A DNA stretch of 64,000 nt, taken from the NCBI RefSeq assembly GCF_020535245.1, contig NZ_CP084910.1, positions 720,501 through 784,500 on the forward strand. Reading direction: 5' to 3'. Position 1 is the stretch's first letter, and each line of letters begins with the position of its first letter. This stretch comes from Asticcacaulis sp. AND118. GTDB lineage: Bacteria > Pseudomonadota > Alphaproteobacteria > Caulobacterales > Caulobacteraceae. A program made the position numbers and the translations under genes. Shown here one piece after another: positions 37,002-46,725 of this stretch. Under the pieces are notes generated by a model. That model did no database searches, had not been told where the DNA came from, and saw only the letters and a list, made by a program, of their open reading frames with translations.

Positions 37002-37186
37002 GTGATCATAGGACGTACAAGTACGCCTACGATGAGTAGGTTAATCAGGGCTACAATGGCGACGGACGCGGCAGCGGAAAGGTTCAGGGCGATCCCCGAA
37101 ACATCTTTCTGAGCAGCGATGGCGATAGCCTTGCGCACGTGTGCGTCTCCGTCTGGCGTGGCCACATTGACCGCGTCTGAGAGCAT
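36992..37186 (-). CDS. Probable branched-chain amino acid leader peptide (attenuation)
   Basis: A 64-codon ORF from the ATG at 37186; an in-frame TTG at 37219 gives 75. The last 25 codons encode VAIVALINLLIVGVLV before RPMITEW, with 12 Val/Leu/Ile in 16 codons. Several are written with codons rare in this GC-rich sequence: GTA four times, plus CTA, CTT and ATT. It ends just before a terminator, and its final codons form an alternative pairing with that terminator. This is the layout of ilv-type leader peptides. The hydrophobic stretch could instead be a transmembrane helix of a small membrane protein, the main alternative. The start codon is uncertain. Confidence 0.65.
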   Translation of the reverse strand: MLSDAVNVATPDGDAHVRKAIAIAAQKDVSGIALNLSAAASVAIVALINLLIVGVLVRPMITEW

Positions 37187-37487
37187 ATAGACTGAAAACC
37201 TTGCCGATTGCAAAGGCAAAATTGAAAAAAAATTTCTTGAGGCGGCGAATGCGCTGGTTAATCAGGTAAAAATTTATCTCATATTGCCATTAGTGGAAAT
37301 TATATTTCTGGTATGCGGGGTTGTCGAAAAAATTACCCCATAACCGCCGGGCTTTGCGCAAGACTTTCGCAGGAGCAAAAAAATGACTCCGGCGCCTTGT
37401 GGGCAAATGGCCGCCGCCGGCTCTGTTGCAATTCGCCGCGTTCGTTTTATATGGCCTACTATATATAAAGTAGTCACCGAGGTTCCC
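37187..37487. promoter_or_regulatory. Divergent promoter region between ilv leader and ilvD
   Basis: About 300 bases, AT-rich between 37220 and 37340, separating the minus-strand leader from plus-strand ilvD. It should hold both promoters. In Caulobacter a LysR-type regulator is known for ilvD, but no such gene is seen here. A GAGG ribosome site precedes ilvD. No operator was identified with confidence. Confidence 0.5.
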
Positions 37488-39353
37488 ATGCCCGCTTATC
37501 GTTCACGCACCACGACTTTCGGCCGCAACATGGCGGGCGCGCGTGCGCTCTGGCGGGCGACCGGCATGACCGACGCTGACTTCTCCAAGCCGATCATCGC
37601 GGTCGTCAACTCCTTCACGCAGTTCGTGCCGGGCCACGTCCACCTGAAGGATCTGGGGCAGATGGTGGCGCGCGAGATCGAAAAGGCCGGCGGCGTGGCC
37701 AAGGAATTCAACACCATCGCGGTCGATGACGGCATCGCCATGGGCCACGGCGGTATGCTCTATTCGCTGCCGTCGCGCGACCTGATCGCTGACAGTGTGG
37801 AATATATGGTCAATGCCCACTGCGCCGACGCCATGGTGTGCATCTCGAACTGCGACAAGATCACGCCGGGTATGCTGATGGCCGCCATGCGCCTCAACAT
37901 CCCCTGCATCTTCGTTTCCGGCGGTCCGATGGAGGCCGGCAAGGTGGTATGGCCGGACAAGGACGGCGTGAAGCGGACCCATGCGCTCGATCTGGTCGAC
38001 GCCATGGTGCAGGCTGCCGACGATTCCATCTCCGACGAACAGGTCAAGGCCGTCGAAGAAGCCGCCTGCCCGACCTGTGGTTCCTGCTCCGGCATGTTCA
38101 CCGCCAATTCGATGAACTGCCTGACCGAGGCGCTGGGTCTGTCCCTGCCGGGCAACGGCACGACTCTGGCCACCCATGCCGACCGCAAGGCGCTGTTCTG
38201 CGAGGCCGGTCGCCTGATCGTGGAAAACACCCGCCGCTATTATGAGACGGATGACGCTTCGGTCCTGCCGCGCTCCATCGCCACTTTCGAAGCGTTCGAG
38301 AACGCCATCCGCCTCGACATCGCCATGGGCGGTTCGACCAACACCGTGCTGCACCTTTTGGCGGCGGCGCAGGAAGCGGGCGTGGACTTCACCATGAAGG
38401 ACATCGACCGCCTGTCGCGCACGACACCCTGCCTGTGCAAGGTGGCCCCGGCGACGTCGAGCGTACATATCGAAGACGTTCACCGCGCCGGCGGTATTGT
38501 CGGGATTCTCGGCGAACTGCACCGCGGGGGTATGCTGCACGGCGAAGTGCCGACCGTGCACGCGCCGACTCTGGCCTCGGCCATCGCCCATTGGGACATC
38601 AAGCAATCGAACGACGAGCGCGTGGCGACCTTCTTCAAGGCCGCGCCGGGCGGCGTGCGCACGACCGTGGCCTTTTCGCAGGAGCGCCGCTGGGATGAGT
38701 TGGACTCAAACCGTCAGACGGGCGTGATCCGCTCGGTCGAGCACGCCTTCACCAAGGACGGCGGGCTGGCGGTGCTCTACGGCAATATCGCCGAGAACGG
38801 CTGCATCGTGAAGACGGCGGGCGTCGATGAGGAGATCTGGCGCTTCAACGGCAAGGCGCGGGTCTATGAGTCGCAGGAAGACGCGACCCAAGGCATCCTC
38901 AACAACGAAGTCCAGCCGGGCGAAGTGGTGGTCATCCGCTTTGAAGGGCCGCGCGGCGGTCCGGGCATGCAGGAAATGCTCTACCCGACCTCGTATCTGA
39001 AATCGAAGGGGCTGGGCAAGACGTGCGCGCTGCTGACCGACGGGCGGTTTTCGGGCGGCACGTCGGGCCTCAGCATCGGCCACGCTTCGCCGGAAGCCGG
39101 GCAGGGCGGCCTGATCGCGCTGGTCGAGAATGGCGACACGATCGAGATCAATATCCCTGAGCGCACGATCAGGCTGGCCGTATCGGACCCCGTGATTGCC
39201 GAGCGCCGCGCCAAGGAAGAGGCGCGCGGCAAGGACGCCTATACGCCCAAGAACCGCGAGCGCTATGTCTCGGCGGCGCTTCAGGCCTATGCGGCCATGG
39301 TCACCAGCGCCGATACCGGCGCGGTCAGAGATGTGAGTTTGCTGCGGAAGTAA
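37488..39353 (+). CDS. ilvD: Dihydroxy-acid dehydratase
   Basis: A 621-aa Fe-S dehydratase forming 2-oxo acids for Val and Ile. The start [17 protein letters not shown] matches the family; an upstream in-frame ATG at 37383 is not used on that basis. Cluster cysteines are seen in [12 protein letters not shown] near residue 121 and [17 protein letters not shown] near residue 195, and the catalytic serine in [10 protein letters not shown] near residue 522. Length fits the 610-620 aa enterobacterial type. It is divergent from the other pathway genes, which carry a truncated C-terminal paralogue. Confidence 0.97.
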   Translation: MPAYRSRTTTFGRNMAGARALWRATGMTDADFSKPIIAVVNSFTQFVPGHVHLKDLGQMVAREIEKAGGVAKEFNTIAVDDGIAMGHGGMLYSLPSRDLIADSVEYMVNAHCADAMVCISNCDKITPGMLMAAMRLNIPCIFVSGGPMEAGKVVWPDKDGVKRTHALDLVDAMVQAADDSISDEQVKAVEEAACPTCGSCSGMFTANSMNCLTEALGLSLPGNGTTLATHADRKALFCEAGRLIVENTRRYYETDDASVLPRSIATFEAFENAIRLDIAMGGSTNTVLHLLAAAQEAGVDFTMKDIDRLSRTTPCLCKVAPATSSVHIEDVHRAGGIVGILGELHRGGMLHGEVPTVHAPTLASAIAHWDIKQSNDERVATFFKAAPGGVRTTVAFSQERRWDELDSNRQTGVIRSVEHAFTKDGGLAVLYGNIAENGCIVKTAGVDEEIWRFNGKARVYESQEDATQGILNNEVQPGEVVVIRFEGPRGGPGMQEMLYPTSYLKSKGLGKTCALLTDGRFSGGTSGLSIGHASPEAGQGGLIALVENGDTIEINIPERTIRLAVSDPVIAERRAKEEARGKDAYTPKNRERYVSAALQAYAAMVTSADTGAVRDVSLLRK

Positions 39354-39447
39354 ATCCCTTTCGCCGCACGCGGGGAGAGGGGGTAGTTTTTCATTCCCAA
39401 TTCATCTGGCGCGTCGTATCGTCCCCTCATCAACAGGGGACACCATA

Positions 39448-40164
39448 ATGGACCGGCGTTTTTTCATAGCGGCACTGATTTCGGCAGGATGGACGACGAC
39501 GGCGTCGGCCGAAAGCGACCTGTCGAAGATCATCAAGTCGGTCACGGCGTCCAAGGGTGGGCTGACCAATGCGCAGGCCGATTCCGGGTTGCGTGAAGCC
39601 TTGTCGTTGGGGGCCGCCGCTGCCGTAACGCGCGTGGGGAAAACCGACGGTTACTGGGCCGACAATCTGATCCGCATTCCGCTGCCCGATACCTTGTCCA
39701 AGGTGCAAAGAACGTTGAAGCCGCTGGGGATGTCCGGCGCGCTCGATGACGTGCACCTCAAGATGAACCGTGCCGCCGAAACCGCCGCGCCGGTGGCTAA
39801 AAGCCTGTTTGTCAATGCGATCAAGGCCCTGACCATTCAGGACGCCATCGGCATCGTCAGGGGCGGACCGACCTCAGGTACGCAGTACCTGCAAAAGACG
39901 ACGACGCCGCGCCTGACGACCCTGTTCACGCCGCCGATCCAGACAGCGCTTCAAGAGACGGGGGCGGTGCAGGCGCTCGACCGCGCCATTCAGCGCAACG
40001 GCCTGAACAGCTACATCAAGAAAGAGCCGAAGGTCTATCTGAGCGAGTTTGCCGTAGGCAAGGCGCTGGGCGGCCTGTTCCACTATGTGGGCACAGAAGA
40101 AACGGCCATCCGCACCGATCCGGCCAAGCGCACCAGCGCTATCCTCAAGACGGTGTTCGGATAG
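39448..40164 (+). CDS. Secreted DUF4197 family protein
   Basis: A 238-aa protein with a signal peptide (about 1-21, TASA cleavage) and the DUF4197 core: LREALSLGAAAAV, a YWADNLIRIPLP segment and KALTIQDAIGIVRGGPTSGTQYL near residue 130. The family is predicted periplasmic, with no known function. It stands as a single gene after ilvD with its own short upstream region. Confidence 0.88.
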   Translation: MDRRFFIAALISAGWTTTASAESDLSKIIKSVTASKGGLTNAQADSGLREALSLGAAAAVTRVGKTDGYWADNLIRIPLPDTLSKVQRTLKPLGMSGALDDVHLKMNRAAETAAPVAKSLFVNAIKALTIQDAIGIVRGGPTSGTQYLQKTTTPRLTTLFTPPIQTALQETGAVQALDRAIQRNGLNSYIKKEPKVYLSEFAVGKALGGLFHYVGTEETAIRTDPAKRTSAILKTVFG

Positions 40165-40340
40165 TCGCCGCCCCGTTCAAATAAAAGTCTTACAATTGAC
40201 GATTGAACTTGACGCAATTTGCGCAAAGTTCATTATGGCGCGCAGGGGCGAGCGTTGCCGCGCCGTATAAAATCAGACCCGGAAACGGGCTAAAATACGG
40301 GCCGCAAAGGTCTCGACAGGGAAGAAAAAGGGGGAAGCCG

Positions 40341-41873
40341 ATGCGTCAGCGCATTGCGATGAAGTTTCATGCCGGTTTGTGCGCCGTTGTGATGGCAGCC
40401 GTGCCGTTGGGGGTATTGGCTCAGACGACTCAGGCACCGGCACCTCAAACCGTCGCCAAGCCTGCCGAGACCAAGGCGACAACTGCGGCCCCCATTCAGG
40501 CCCCGGCGGCGAGTGGGGCTGAGGAGGTGACCGACGTCACCGTCTTCCTCAAGAAAAAGAGCAGTATTCCCGAACAGAATATGCGCATCGATACGCGCCG
40601 GGCGTCATCCTGCGGCTTCTTCGGCAGCGACGGCAGCGCCGACTATATCGCGGACTATATCCGCGACACGACGGGCAGCTACGATGCCAACGATCCTAAC
40701 AATTTCAGCGAAAACAGCCCCCTGGGCGACGCGTCGCGCGAAGGCGGTTCCACCATCTTCGACCAGCAGGAGCGGGGGACGGATGAATCCGGCGCCGAGA
40801 CCGGCAGTTCCGGTTGTACGGCTACCGACCGCAAGTTTGCGGCCGGTCGCGCCACGATCGCGCGGAACGACAAGACCATCTATCAGGCTTTCGACTTTTA
40901 CGATCAGAAAAAATACCCCGAAGCGCTGGAGATGTTCAAAACCGCCTACACCAAGATCGGTTACGAAGACGCCGCCTTCTATATCGCCAGGATGTACCTC
41001 GAAGGGCTGGGCACGCCCAGGAATCCGAAAGAAGCCATTGTCTGGTTCCGAAAGGTCGCCGAACAGCCCGTCGATCTGAGCAAGCCGCATCCGTTCGATC
41101 CGAAAGACCCGGAATATATGAATTCGCGGGCCGAAGCGACCATGACGCTGGCCAAGATTTACCTGACCGGCTACGGCGTGCCGCGCGATCAGAAGGAGGC
41201 GCTGAAGTGGTTCGAAAAGGCCGCTTCGATCGGCTTCATCCCGGCCTCGAAGATCGTCGGCGACGTCTATTATTACGGCAATGGCGTGCCGAAAGACCTC
41301 AATAAGGCCTTCAGGAACTATAGTGAGGCGGCGAAGTTCGGCTATGCGCCGGCTCAGTACGCGGTGGCGCAGATTCTGGAATTCGGCGAAGGTGACATCA
41401 AGGCCGATCCGCAGAAGGCTCTCGGCTGGTATAGCGAAGCCGCCAAGGTCAAGCATCCGGGCGCGCTCTACGCCATCGCCGTCGCCTACGACTCCGGTGA
41501 AGGTGTGGCCGCCGATCCGCAAAAGGCGCTGGTCTTCTACAAGGAAGCCGCGGTTGGCGGGAATCCGGACGCCCAGAACGCTATCGGTACCTACTTCTAT
41601 CAGGGCGGCCTGTTGCCCAAGGATGAGGTGGCGGCGCGTCAGTGGTTCGAGGTTGCCGCGCTGAACGGTCAGGCCGATGCGGCCTTCAATCTCGCTGTCA
41701 TGTATATGAAGGGCGAGGGCGGGCCGAAGGACGTGGTCAAGGCCTATGTCTGGTTTGCCGCCGCCCGCGTGAAGGGCCATGAAAATGCGGCGGCGGCCAT
41801 GAAGGCGGCCCAGGCGCAGATGACCGACGCCCAGAAGGCAGAGGTCGAAACGCTGTTCGCACCAAAAAAGTAG
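40341..41873 (+). CDS. Secreted Sel1-repeat (SLR) protein
   Basis: A 510-aa protein with a signal peptide (about 1-28), a low-complexity Ala/Pro/Thr linker (about 28-65) and a Gly/Ser/Asp-rich segment with two Cys. From about residue 205 onward it has at least six Sel1-like repeats of 36-40 residues, typified by A..Y..G.GVP.D...A..W..KAA..G. These alpha-alpha solenoids mediate protein-protein contacts, often in envelope or cell-cycle processes. The ATG at 40341 follows AAGGGGGAAG; the open frame extends to 40203 without a ribosome site. Partner unknown. Confidence 0.9.
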   Translation: MRQRIAMKFHAGLCAVVMAAVPLGVLAQTTQAPAPQTVAKPAETKATTAAPIQAPAASGAEEVTDVTVFLKKKSSIPEQNMRIDTRRASSCGFFGSDGSADYIADYIRDTTGSYDANDPNNFSENSPLGDASREGGSTIFDQQERGTDESGAETGSSGCTATDRKFAAGRATIARNDKTIYQAFDFYDQKKYPEALEMFKTAYTKIGYEDAAFYIARMYLEGLGTPRNPKEAIVWFRKVAEQPVDLSKPHPFDPKDPEYMNSRAEATMTLAKIYLTGYGVPRDQKEALKWFEKAASIGFIPASKIVGDVYYYGNGVPKDLNKAFRNYSEAAKFGYAPAQYAVAQILEFGEGDIKADPQKALGWYSEAAKVKHPGALYAIAVAYDSGEGVAADPQKALVFYKEAAVGGNPDAQNAIGTYFYQGGLLPKDEVAARQWFEVAALNGQADAAFNLAVMYMKGEGGPKDVVKAYVWFAAARVKGHENAAAAMKAAQAQMTDAQKAEVETLFAPKK

Positions 41874-41906
41874 TCTTGTTGCGAAACGACTGATAGAGAC
41901 AGGGAC

Positions 41907-42305
41907 ATGCGCGTCATGTCTCTTTTTCTGTGCCTGCCGCTGGTGCTGACCTCCGCGTCGGCGCGGGAAGCGCCCTTGCCGCCGGCCAAGGCCTTTGCGC
42001 TGAACTGGGAGCGGCGCGGCGATGAGTTGCGGCTTAACTGGCGCATGCCCAACGGCTATTACCTCTACCGCAGCCATATCGAAGCGACCGACGACGCTGG
42101 CCGCGCGCTTGCGCTCACCACACCGAAAGGCCAGCGCAAGGCCGATCCGACCTTCGGCGATACCGAGGTCTATTACCGCACGGCGCGCGCCACGGTCCGC
42201 CATGCCGGTGCGGTGCGGCTGACCTATCGCGGCTGTCAGGAAGACGGCCTGTGCTATATCCCCGTCACCGTGCGCATTCCCACACAGGAGCGTTCGCGTC
42301 CATGA
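41907..42305 (+). CDS. Stand-alone DsbD alpha-domain-like periplasmic protein
   Basis: A 132-aa exported protein (signal peptide about 1-19) made only of a DsbD N-terminal (alpha) domain: NGYYLYRSHIEA, TFGDTEVYYR and the paired cysteines in YRGCQEDGLCYIPV. In DsbD this domain hands electrons to periplasmic thioredoxin-like partners. Here there is no membrane or gamma domain. It overlaps the DsbA-like gene by four bases (ATGA), so the two likely work together in periplasmic thiol exchange; the membrane electron donor must be encoded elsewhere. Confidence 0.88.
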   Translation: MRVMSLFLCLPLVLTSASAREAPLPPAKAFALNWERRGDELRLNWRMPNGYYLYRSHIEATDDAGRALALTTPKGQRKADPTFGDTEVYYRTARATVRHAGAVRLTYRGCQEDGLCYIPVTVRIPTQERSRP

Positions 42306-42928
42306 TCTCCCGCCGTCACCTGCTGGCTGCTGCGCCGGCTCTCCTCGCCGCGCCCGCTCTGGCTCAATCCGCGCCGCCCGTGCCGAAATTGCCCGAAGTG
42401 CATAACGACCCGCTGGCCCCTGTGCTGGGTAATCCGAGTGGCGACGTGACCATCGTCGAATATTTCGATTATCAGTGCGGCGTGTGCAAGCGCCTGCACC
42501 CCATGCTGCTCGACGTGGTGGCGCAGGACGGCAATGTCCGGCTGGTGCTGCGCGACTGGATCATCTTCGGCGAAGGCTCGCACTATGCGGCGCAGGTGGC
42601 CTTGGGGGCGCAGGCGCTGGGGCGGTATCTCGATGTGCACCTGGCCATGATGGCGACCGGCAGTCAGTTGACCAAGGGCGATGTCTTCGCCGCCCTGTCC
42701 TCGACCGGTTTGACGCCGGCCGCGGCCCTGGCGGCCTATCGCGAAAAGGCCGAGGCCTATGAGGCGCTGTTGCGGCGCAACGACGCGCAGGCCATGGGCT
42801 TCGGCTTCAGCGGCACGCCGTCCTTCGTCATCGGTAATGCCGTCTATCCGGGCGCTTTCCAGAGCCGCGTCGATCTGATGCAGGCCATAGCCGAGGCCCG
42901 CGCGCGCCAGAAGTCGTCAGCGATATAA
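42302..42928 (+). CDS. DsbA family thiol:disulfide interchange protein
   Basis: A 208-aa periplasmic thioredoxin-fold protein. The signal peptide begins MISRRHLLAAAPALL with a twin Arg and ends AQS near residue 23. The redox motif is CGVC near residue 59 (YFDYQCGVCKR), and the cis-Pro loop is GTPSFVIG near residue 177, a helical insertion lying between them as in DsbA/ScsC. It may oxidise or isomerise disulfides; coupling to the reductive DsbD-alpha-like gene favours an isomerase- or reductase-type role. Confidence 0.93.
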   Translation: MISRRHLLAAAPALLAAPALAQSAPPVPKLPEVHNDPLAPVLGNPSGDVTIVEYFDYQCGVCKRLHPMLLDVVAQDGNVRLVLRDWIIFGEGSHYAAQVALGAQALGRYLDVHLAMMATGSQLTKGDVFAALSSTGLTPAAALAAYREKAEAYEALLRRNDAQAMGFGFSGTPSFVIGNAVYPGAFQSRVDLMQAIAEARARQKSSAI

Positions 42929-42930
42929 AG

Positions 42931-42959
42931 AAAAAAGGCCGCTCCGGAAGGAACGGCCT
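42931..42959 (-). terminator. Rho-independent terminator of actP
   Basis: On the minus strand a 10-base-pair stem with one mismatch (AGGCCGTTCC / GGAGCGGCCT) is followed by T6; it lies about 90 bases beyond the actP stop. Confidence 0.8.
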
Positions 42960-43047
42960 CAGTCAACAGACACGCTTACGCTACAGGACCAGAGTCTCAT
43001 GCCGAAATGTGGACACCACTTTTGGGCATGAGGCGTTATCAAAGGCG

Positions 43048-44721
43048 CTAATGATCCACCGCCCCGGAAGCCCCCAGACCGGTCTGGGAGCGGACGAACT
43101 GGGCGAAGAACTTTTCGCGCTCGGCCTTGGCCTGGGCGGAATTGTCCGTCACCGAGAAGAACCAGATACCCGCAAAGGCGGCGATCATGGCGAACAGGGC
43201 CGGATACTTGTACGGGAAGATCGCGGCTTCGTGGTGCAGGACGTCGACCCAGACGGTCGGGCTCAGAACCGTGAGCGTCAGGGCCGTGATCAGGCCCATG
43301 GCCCCGCCGATGACCGCCCCGCGCGTGGTCAGCTTCGACCAGTACATGCTGAGGAACAGGATGGGGAAGTTGGTCGCCGCCGCCACTGAGAAGGCCAGCC
43401 CTACCATGAAGGCGATGTTCTGCTTCTCGAAGACGATGCCGAGGACGATGGCGACGACGCCCAGCACGATGACCGCGCCCTTTGACACCGCCATCTGTGT
43501 CTTTTCATTGACGTTCCCGCCGCGCAGCACGTGGGTGTAGAGGTCGAGCGCTACTGACGACGCCCCGGCCAGAGCCAGCCCCGCCACGACGGCGAGGATG
43601 GTGGCGAAGGCTACGGCCGAGATGAAGCCGAGGAAGAAGTCGCCGCCCACGGCCTTGGCGAGGTGCACGGCGGCCATGTTCGATCCGCCCAGAAGCTCGC
43701 CCGCCGCGTCCTTGAACGCCGGATTGGTGCCCACCAGCAGGATGGCGCCGAAGCCGATGACGAAGGTCAGGATGTAGAAGTAGCCGATGAAGCCGGTGGC
43801 GTAGAAGACCGACTTGCGGGCCTCCTTGGCGTCGCTGACGGTGAAGAAGCGCATCAGGATGTGCGGCAGGCCGGCGGTGCCGAACATCAGGGCCAGACCC
43901 AGCGAAATGGCCGAGATCGGGTCGCTGATCAGCACGCCGGGTGCCATGATGGCGTCGCCCTTCGGGTGGACTTCGACGGCCTTTTCGAACAGGGCGGCGA
44001 AGTCGAAATTGACCGATTTCAACACCATGACCGCCATGAAGGTCGCGCCCGACAAAAGCAGCACGGCCTTGATGATCTGCACCCAGGTCGTGGCCAGCAT
44101 GCCGCCGAACAGCACGTAGAGGACCATCAGCACACCGACCATCACCACGGCGATCAGGTAGTCGAGACCGAACAGGAGCTGGATCAATTTGCCCGCGCCA
44201 ACCATCTGGGCGATCAGATAGAAGGCGACGACGGTCAGGGAGGACAGGGCCGACAGGAAGCGGATCGGCTTTTGTCCCAGCCGGTACGAGGCCACGTCCG
44301 AGAAGGTGAACTTGCCGAGATTTCTCAACCGTTCGGCCATCAGGAACAGGATGATCGGCCAGCCGACGAGGAAGCCGATCGAATAGATCAGTCCGTCGAA
44401 ACCCGAAGTGAAGACCTGCGCCGAGATGCCGAGGAAGGACGCTGCCGACATGTAGTCGCCGGCGATGGCCAGACCGTTCTGAAAGCCGGTGATCTTGCCG
44501 CCGGCGGTGTAATAGTCCTTGGTCGAGGCCGAGCGCGCCGAGGCCCATTTGGTTATGCCCAGTGTCAGGACGATGAAGGCCAGGAACATGGCGATGGCGA
44601 TATAGTTGGTGCCTTGCTTCTGCACCTCGCCATTGATGGAATCGGCCAGGACGAGCGCCGGGATGGCGCTGATGAGGGCCGCGCCGAACAGGGCGTGCCA
44701 GCTAAACGAAAAGCCCTTCAC
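43048..44721 (-). CDS. actP: Cation/acetate symporter
   Basis: A 557-aa sodium:solute symporter (SSS family) with about 13 hydrophobic segments. Family hallmarks are [31 protein letters not shown] near the N-terminus (first Na+ site region), the [14 protein letters not shown] loop near residue 285 and a cytoplasmic C-terminus. It takes up acetate and related short acids. It overlaps the upstream DUF485 gene by four bases, the standard yjcH-actP arrangement; the matching acetyl-CoA synthetase gene is at 59514-61460. Confidence 0.95.
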   Translation of the reverse strand: MKGFSFSWHALFGAALISAIPALVLADSINGEVQKQGTNYIAIAMFLAFIVLTLGITKWASARSASTKDYYTAGGKITGFQNGLAIAGDYMSAASFLGISAQVFTSGFDGLIYSIGFLVGWPIILFLMAERLRNLGKFTFSDVASYRLGQKPIRFLSALSSLTVVAFYLIAQMVGAGKLIQLLFGLDYLIAVVMVGVLMVLYVLFGGMLATTWVQIIKAVLLLSGATFMAVMVLKSVNFDFAALFEKAVEVHPKGDAIMAPGVLISDPISAISLGLALMFGTAGLPHILMRFFTVSDAKEARKSVFYATGFIGYFYILTFVIGFGAILLVGTNPAFKDAAGELLGGSNMAAVHLAKAVGGDFFLGFISAVAFATILAVVAGLALAGASSVALDLYTHVLRGGNVNEKTQMAVSKGAVIVLGVVAIVLGIVFEKQNIAFMVGLAFSVAAATNFPILFLSMYWSKLTTRGAVIGGAMGLITALTLTVLSPTVWVDVLHHEAAIFPYKYPALFAMIAAFAGIWFFSVTDNSAQAKAEREKFFAQFVRSQTGLGASGAVDH

Positions 44722-45032
44722 TGACCGGCCTCCTCAAGGATTTCGCGCACCTTGCGGTCGAACTCGCCATTGGCGCGCTGCACATAGATGCCGGTAAGGA
44801 TGAAGGACAGGATGATCAGACCGAGACCGGCGGGAATGCCCCAAGTCAGGACCGACTCCGGCCGGATGCGCATGCCCAGCAGTTGCGGATCGAAGGCGAT
44901 CAGGCAGACGAAGCCGTAATAGGCCAGCAGCATGATGACCGACAGCGTCCAGGCGAAACGCCCGCGCTTTTTGACCAGCGCCTGAAATTTCGGGTTGTCG
45001 TAGATACGACGATAGACCTCGTCGGAACTCAT
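44718..45032 (-). CDS. DUF485 (YjcH) membrane protein
   Basis: A 104-aa protein with two transmembrane helices (about 27-48 and 64-85) and the DUF485 start [20 protein letters not shown]. The family is encoded just upstream of actP and is thought to be an accessory of the transporter. The stop codon overlaps the actP start (ATGA). The promoter must lie in the 275-base gap up to 45307. Confidence 0.93.
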   Translation of the reverse strand: MSSDEVYRRIYDNPKFQALVKKRGRFAWTLSVIMLLAYYGFVCLIAFDPQLLGMRIRPESVLTWGIPAGLGLIILSFILTGIYVQRANGEFDRKVREILEEAGQ

Positions 45033-45307
45033 TTCGGGTTGTCCTTCCTGCCTGTGACCTTGATGATCTTTGACCTTGATGCCCGGTCTTTACCGCCTTC
45101 CTGTTTGACGGAAGGTCATCACATTAAATTAGGCCCCGCCGGTTGCGGGCGCCAGTAAGACTTTAGTCGTCGCAGATTTGGTCAAATCGACTGATGTGTC
45201 AACGACGACACGCCGCGCGGCGGCATTCCTGTAAAGGGTTAATTTGTCTTGCTTCTAACAGGATTATCCCCGATGTTGCCTGGGGAATTCACGCCTTGGG
45301 GGGCGAT

Positions 45308-46672
45308 ATGCCGGATCGGGATGCGCTGGACGCAAAGACAGCCAGGGTCAGGCCCGCGGGCGGGGCGAAGGCCTTCTGGCTTCCCTTCTTCGACGGCACC
45401 ATCCTCGACGCCTTTTTCTACAAGGCTGAAAATGAGGATCGTCTGCGCGGCCTTTACAGGGAATTCAACGGATTTCACGAACTGGAACAGCGTGAAACCA
45501 AGACCAAGCGCATTGAAGCCTATGCGGATATTCTGAGGGATGACGAAACGCGGCGGAATCTCGAAGAAAAGATGAACATGTATTTCAACGATACGGTTGA
45601 AATGTTTCCCTATGCCCGGCGCAACCTGTCGCGCGACAAAGGTGTGACTGACCTGCGCATCTTTAATCCGGACGCCTATTTCAAGGTGGTGATCGCCATG
45701 ATCCAGCGGCGCTTTCCCGGCGGTACCGATGGCAAGATCGGCGATCAGGACGTGCGGGACATGACCACCTGCCTGCGGGTTCTGTACAAGGAAGACCTCT
45801 GGAATCTGATCCGCCGGCGGCGGTCTGACGCCTGGGGGCGTATGTGGGCCGGTTTGCTGTGGATGGCATTCAACGCCATTATCTTTCCGCTCATTCTGGA
45901 GCTTATGCCGCGTCTGTATCCGGGGATAGAGCCCGCCATCGCTATCGGCTGTGTCGGCGCGTTGACTCTGTTGGGGCTGCTGTCTATGGTGTGGGGTGTT
46001 TTCGCCCACCGCGACTTCCTGCGACAGATAAGAATAACCTATGAAAGCGCCCTGAAAACCTCGGCCAGCAATCTGCGCAATGCTCTCCATGCGCGGCTGA
46101 CCGAATCCGTCTCATTGATCTCTCAGATTATGGCGCGGATAGACCGGGAAAAATGGGATCTGAAGGCGGAAGACCGTCTCAAGGAGTGGCCGGACAAGGT
46201 GACCCACTGGTCGAAACTGGCCTTCTGGCTGGCGGCGCGGGTTGAGGCCATGGAAGAATTTATTCAAGCCGAGATGTGGCTCATCCGCCGTACCCATTTC
46301 GGTCTTCGTCACGTCGCGGGCCTCATCTCGTTTGGCCTCTATGCGACCCTGGTCCTGCTGGTGGCCGGTTTGATTACTCTGGTCGTTTTCATTCTGCCCC
46401 AGATCGGGGTGGGCGCGACGACGCTGTGGGTGACCGCTGCTTCGTTGTTAAGCCTGGCCGTGGGTAATCTTCTGTTGGGTCTGGCCACCATACTGAATGC
46501 ACAGAACTATGCCCTGCCCGAAATCGAGCTTCAGGACATTCTCCAGATGCACCTGATCATGGGGCATAAGGATACCAAGCTGCATGATGAAATTGCGGAG
46601 TTGATCAAGCGGGAAAAGATCAGCATTCTCCATGACGAAGATCTGCAAAAAGGTCCGAAGCCCCGGACATAA
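45308..46672 (+). CDS. Uncharacterised membrane protein, four predicted TM helices
   Basis: A 454-aa protein starting at the ATG behind a GGGGGGCG site; the frame is open to 45194 without a better start. The soluble N-terminal 185 residues are rich in Arg, Asp and Glu (RETKTKRIEAYADIL). Two hydrophobic helices (about 184-235), a cytosolic middle region, then two more (about 345-410) follow, ending with a charged tail. No known domain was recognised. It is not obviously operonic with actP (divergent) and is followed by a secreted cyclophilin 53 bases downstream. Confidence 0.82.
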   Translation: MPDRDALDAKTARVRPAGGAKAFWLPFFDGTILDAFFYKAENEDRLRGLYREFNGFHELEQRETKTKRIEAYADILRDDETRRNLEEKMNMYFNDTVEMFPYARRNLSRDKGVTDLRIFNPDAYFKVVIAMIQRRFPGGTDGKIGDQDVRDMTTCLRVLYKEDLWNLIRRRRSDAWGRMWAGLLWMAFNAIIFPLILELMPRLYPGIEPAIAIGCVGALTLLGLLSMVWGVFAHRDFLRQIRITYESALKTSASNLRNALHARLTESVSLISQIMARIDREKWDLKAEDRLKEWPDKVTHWSKLAFWLAARVEAMEEFIQAEMWLIRRTHFGLRHVAGLISFGLYATLVLLVAGLITLVVFILPQIGVGATTLWVTAASLLSLAVGNLLLGLATILNAQNYALPEIELQDILQMHLIMGHKDTKLHDEIAELIKREKISILHDEDLQKGPKPRT

Positions 46673-46725
46673 AGAACGGCTCTTCAGACCCTGTGCCCCT
46701 GCTGTTTTCCGGATTGAGTTTATTG

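Noticed and set aside
39354-39447. Partial copy of a palindromic repeat after ilvD
   Set aside because: Only GGGGAGAGGG resembles the repeat families; no second arm is present.
45033-45307. Direct repeat TGACCTTGATG near 45055-45080
   Set aside because: Only two short copies upstream of the DUF485 gene; no known regulator site matches and chance is plausible.
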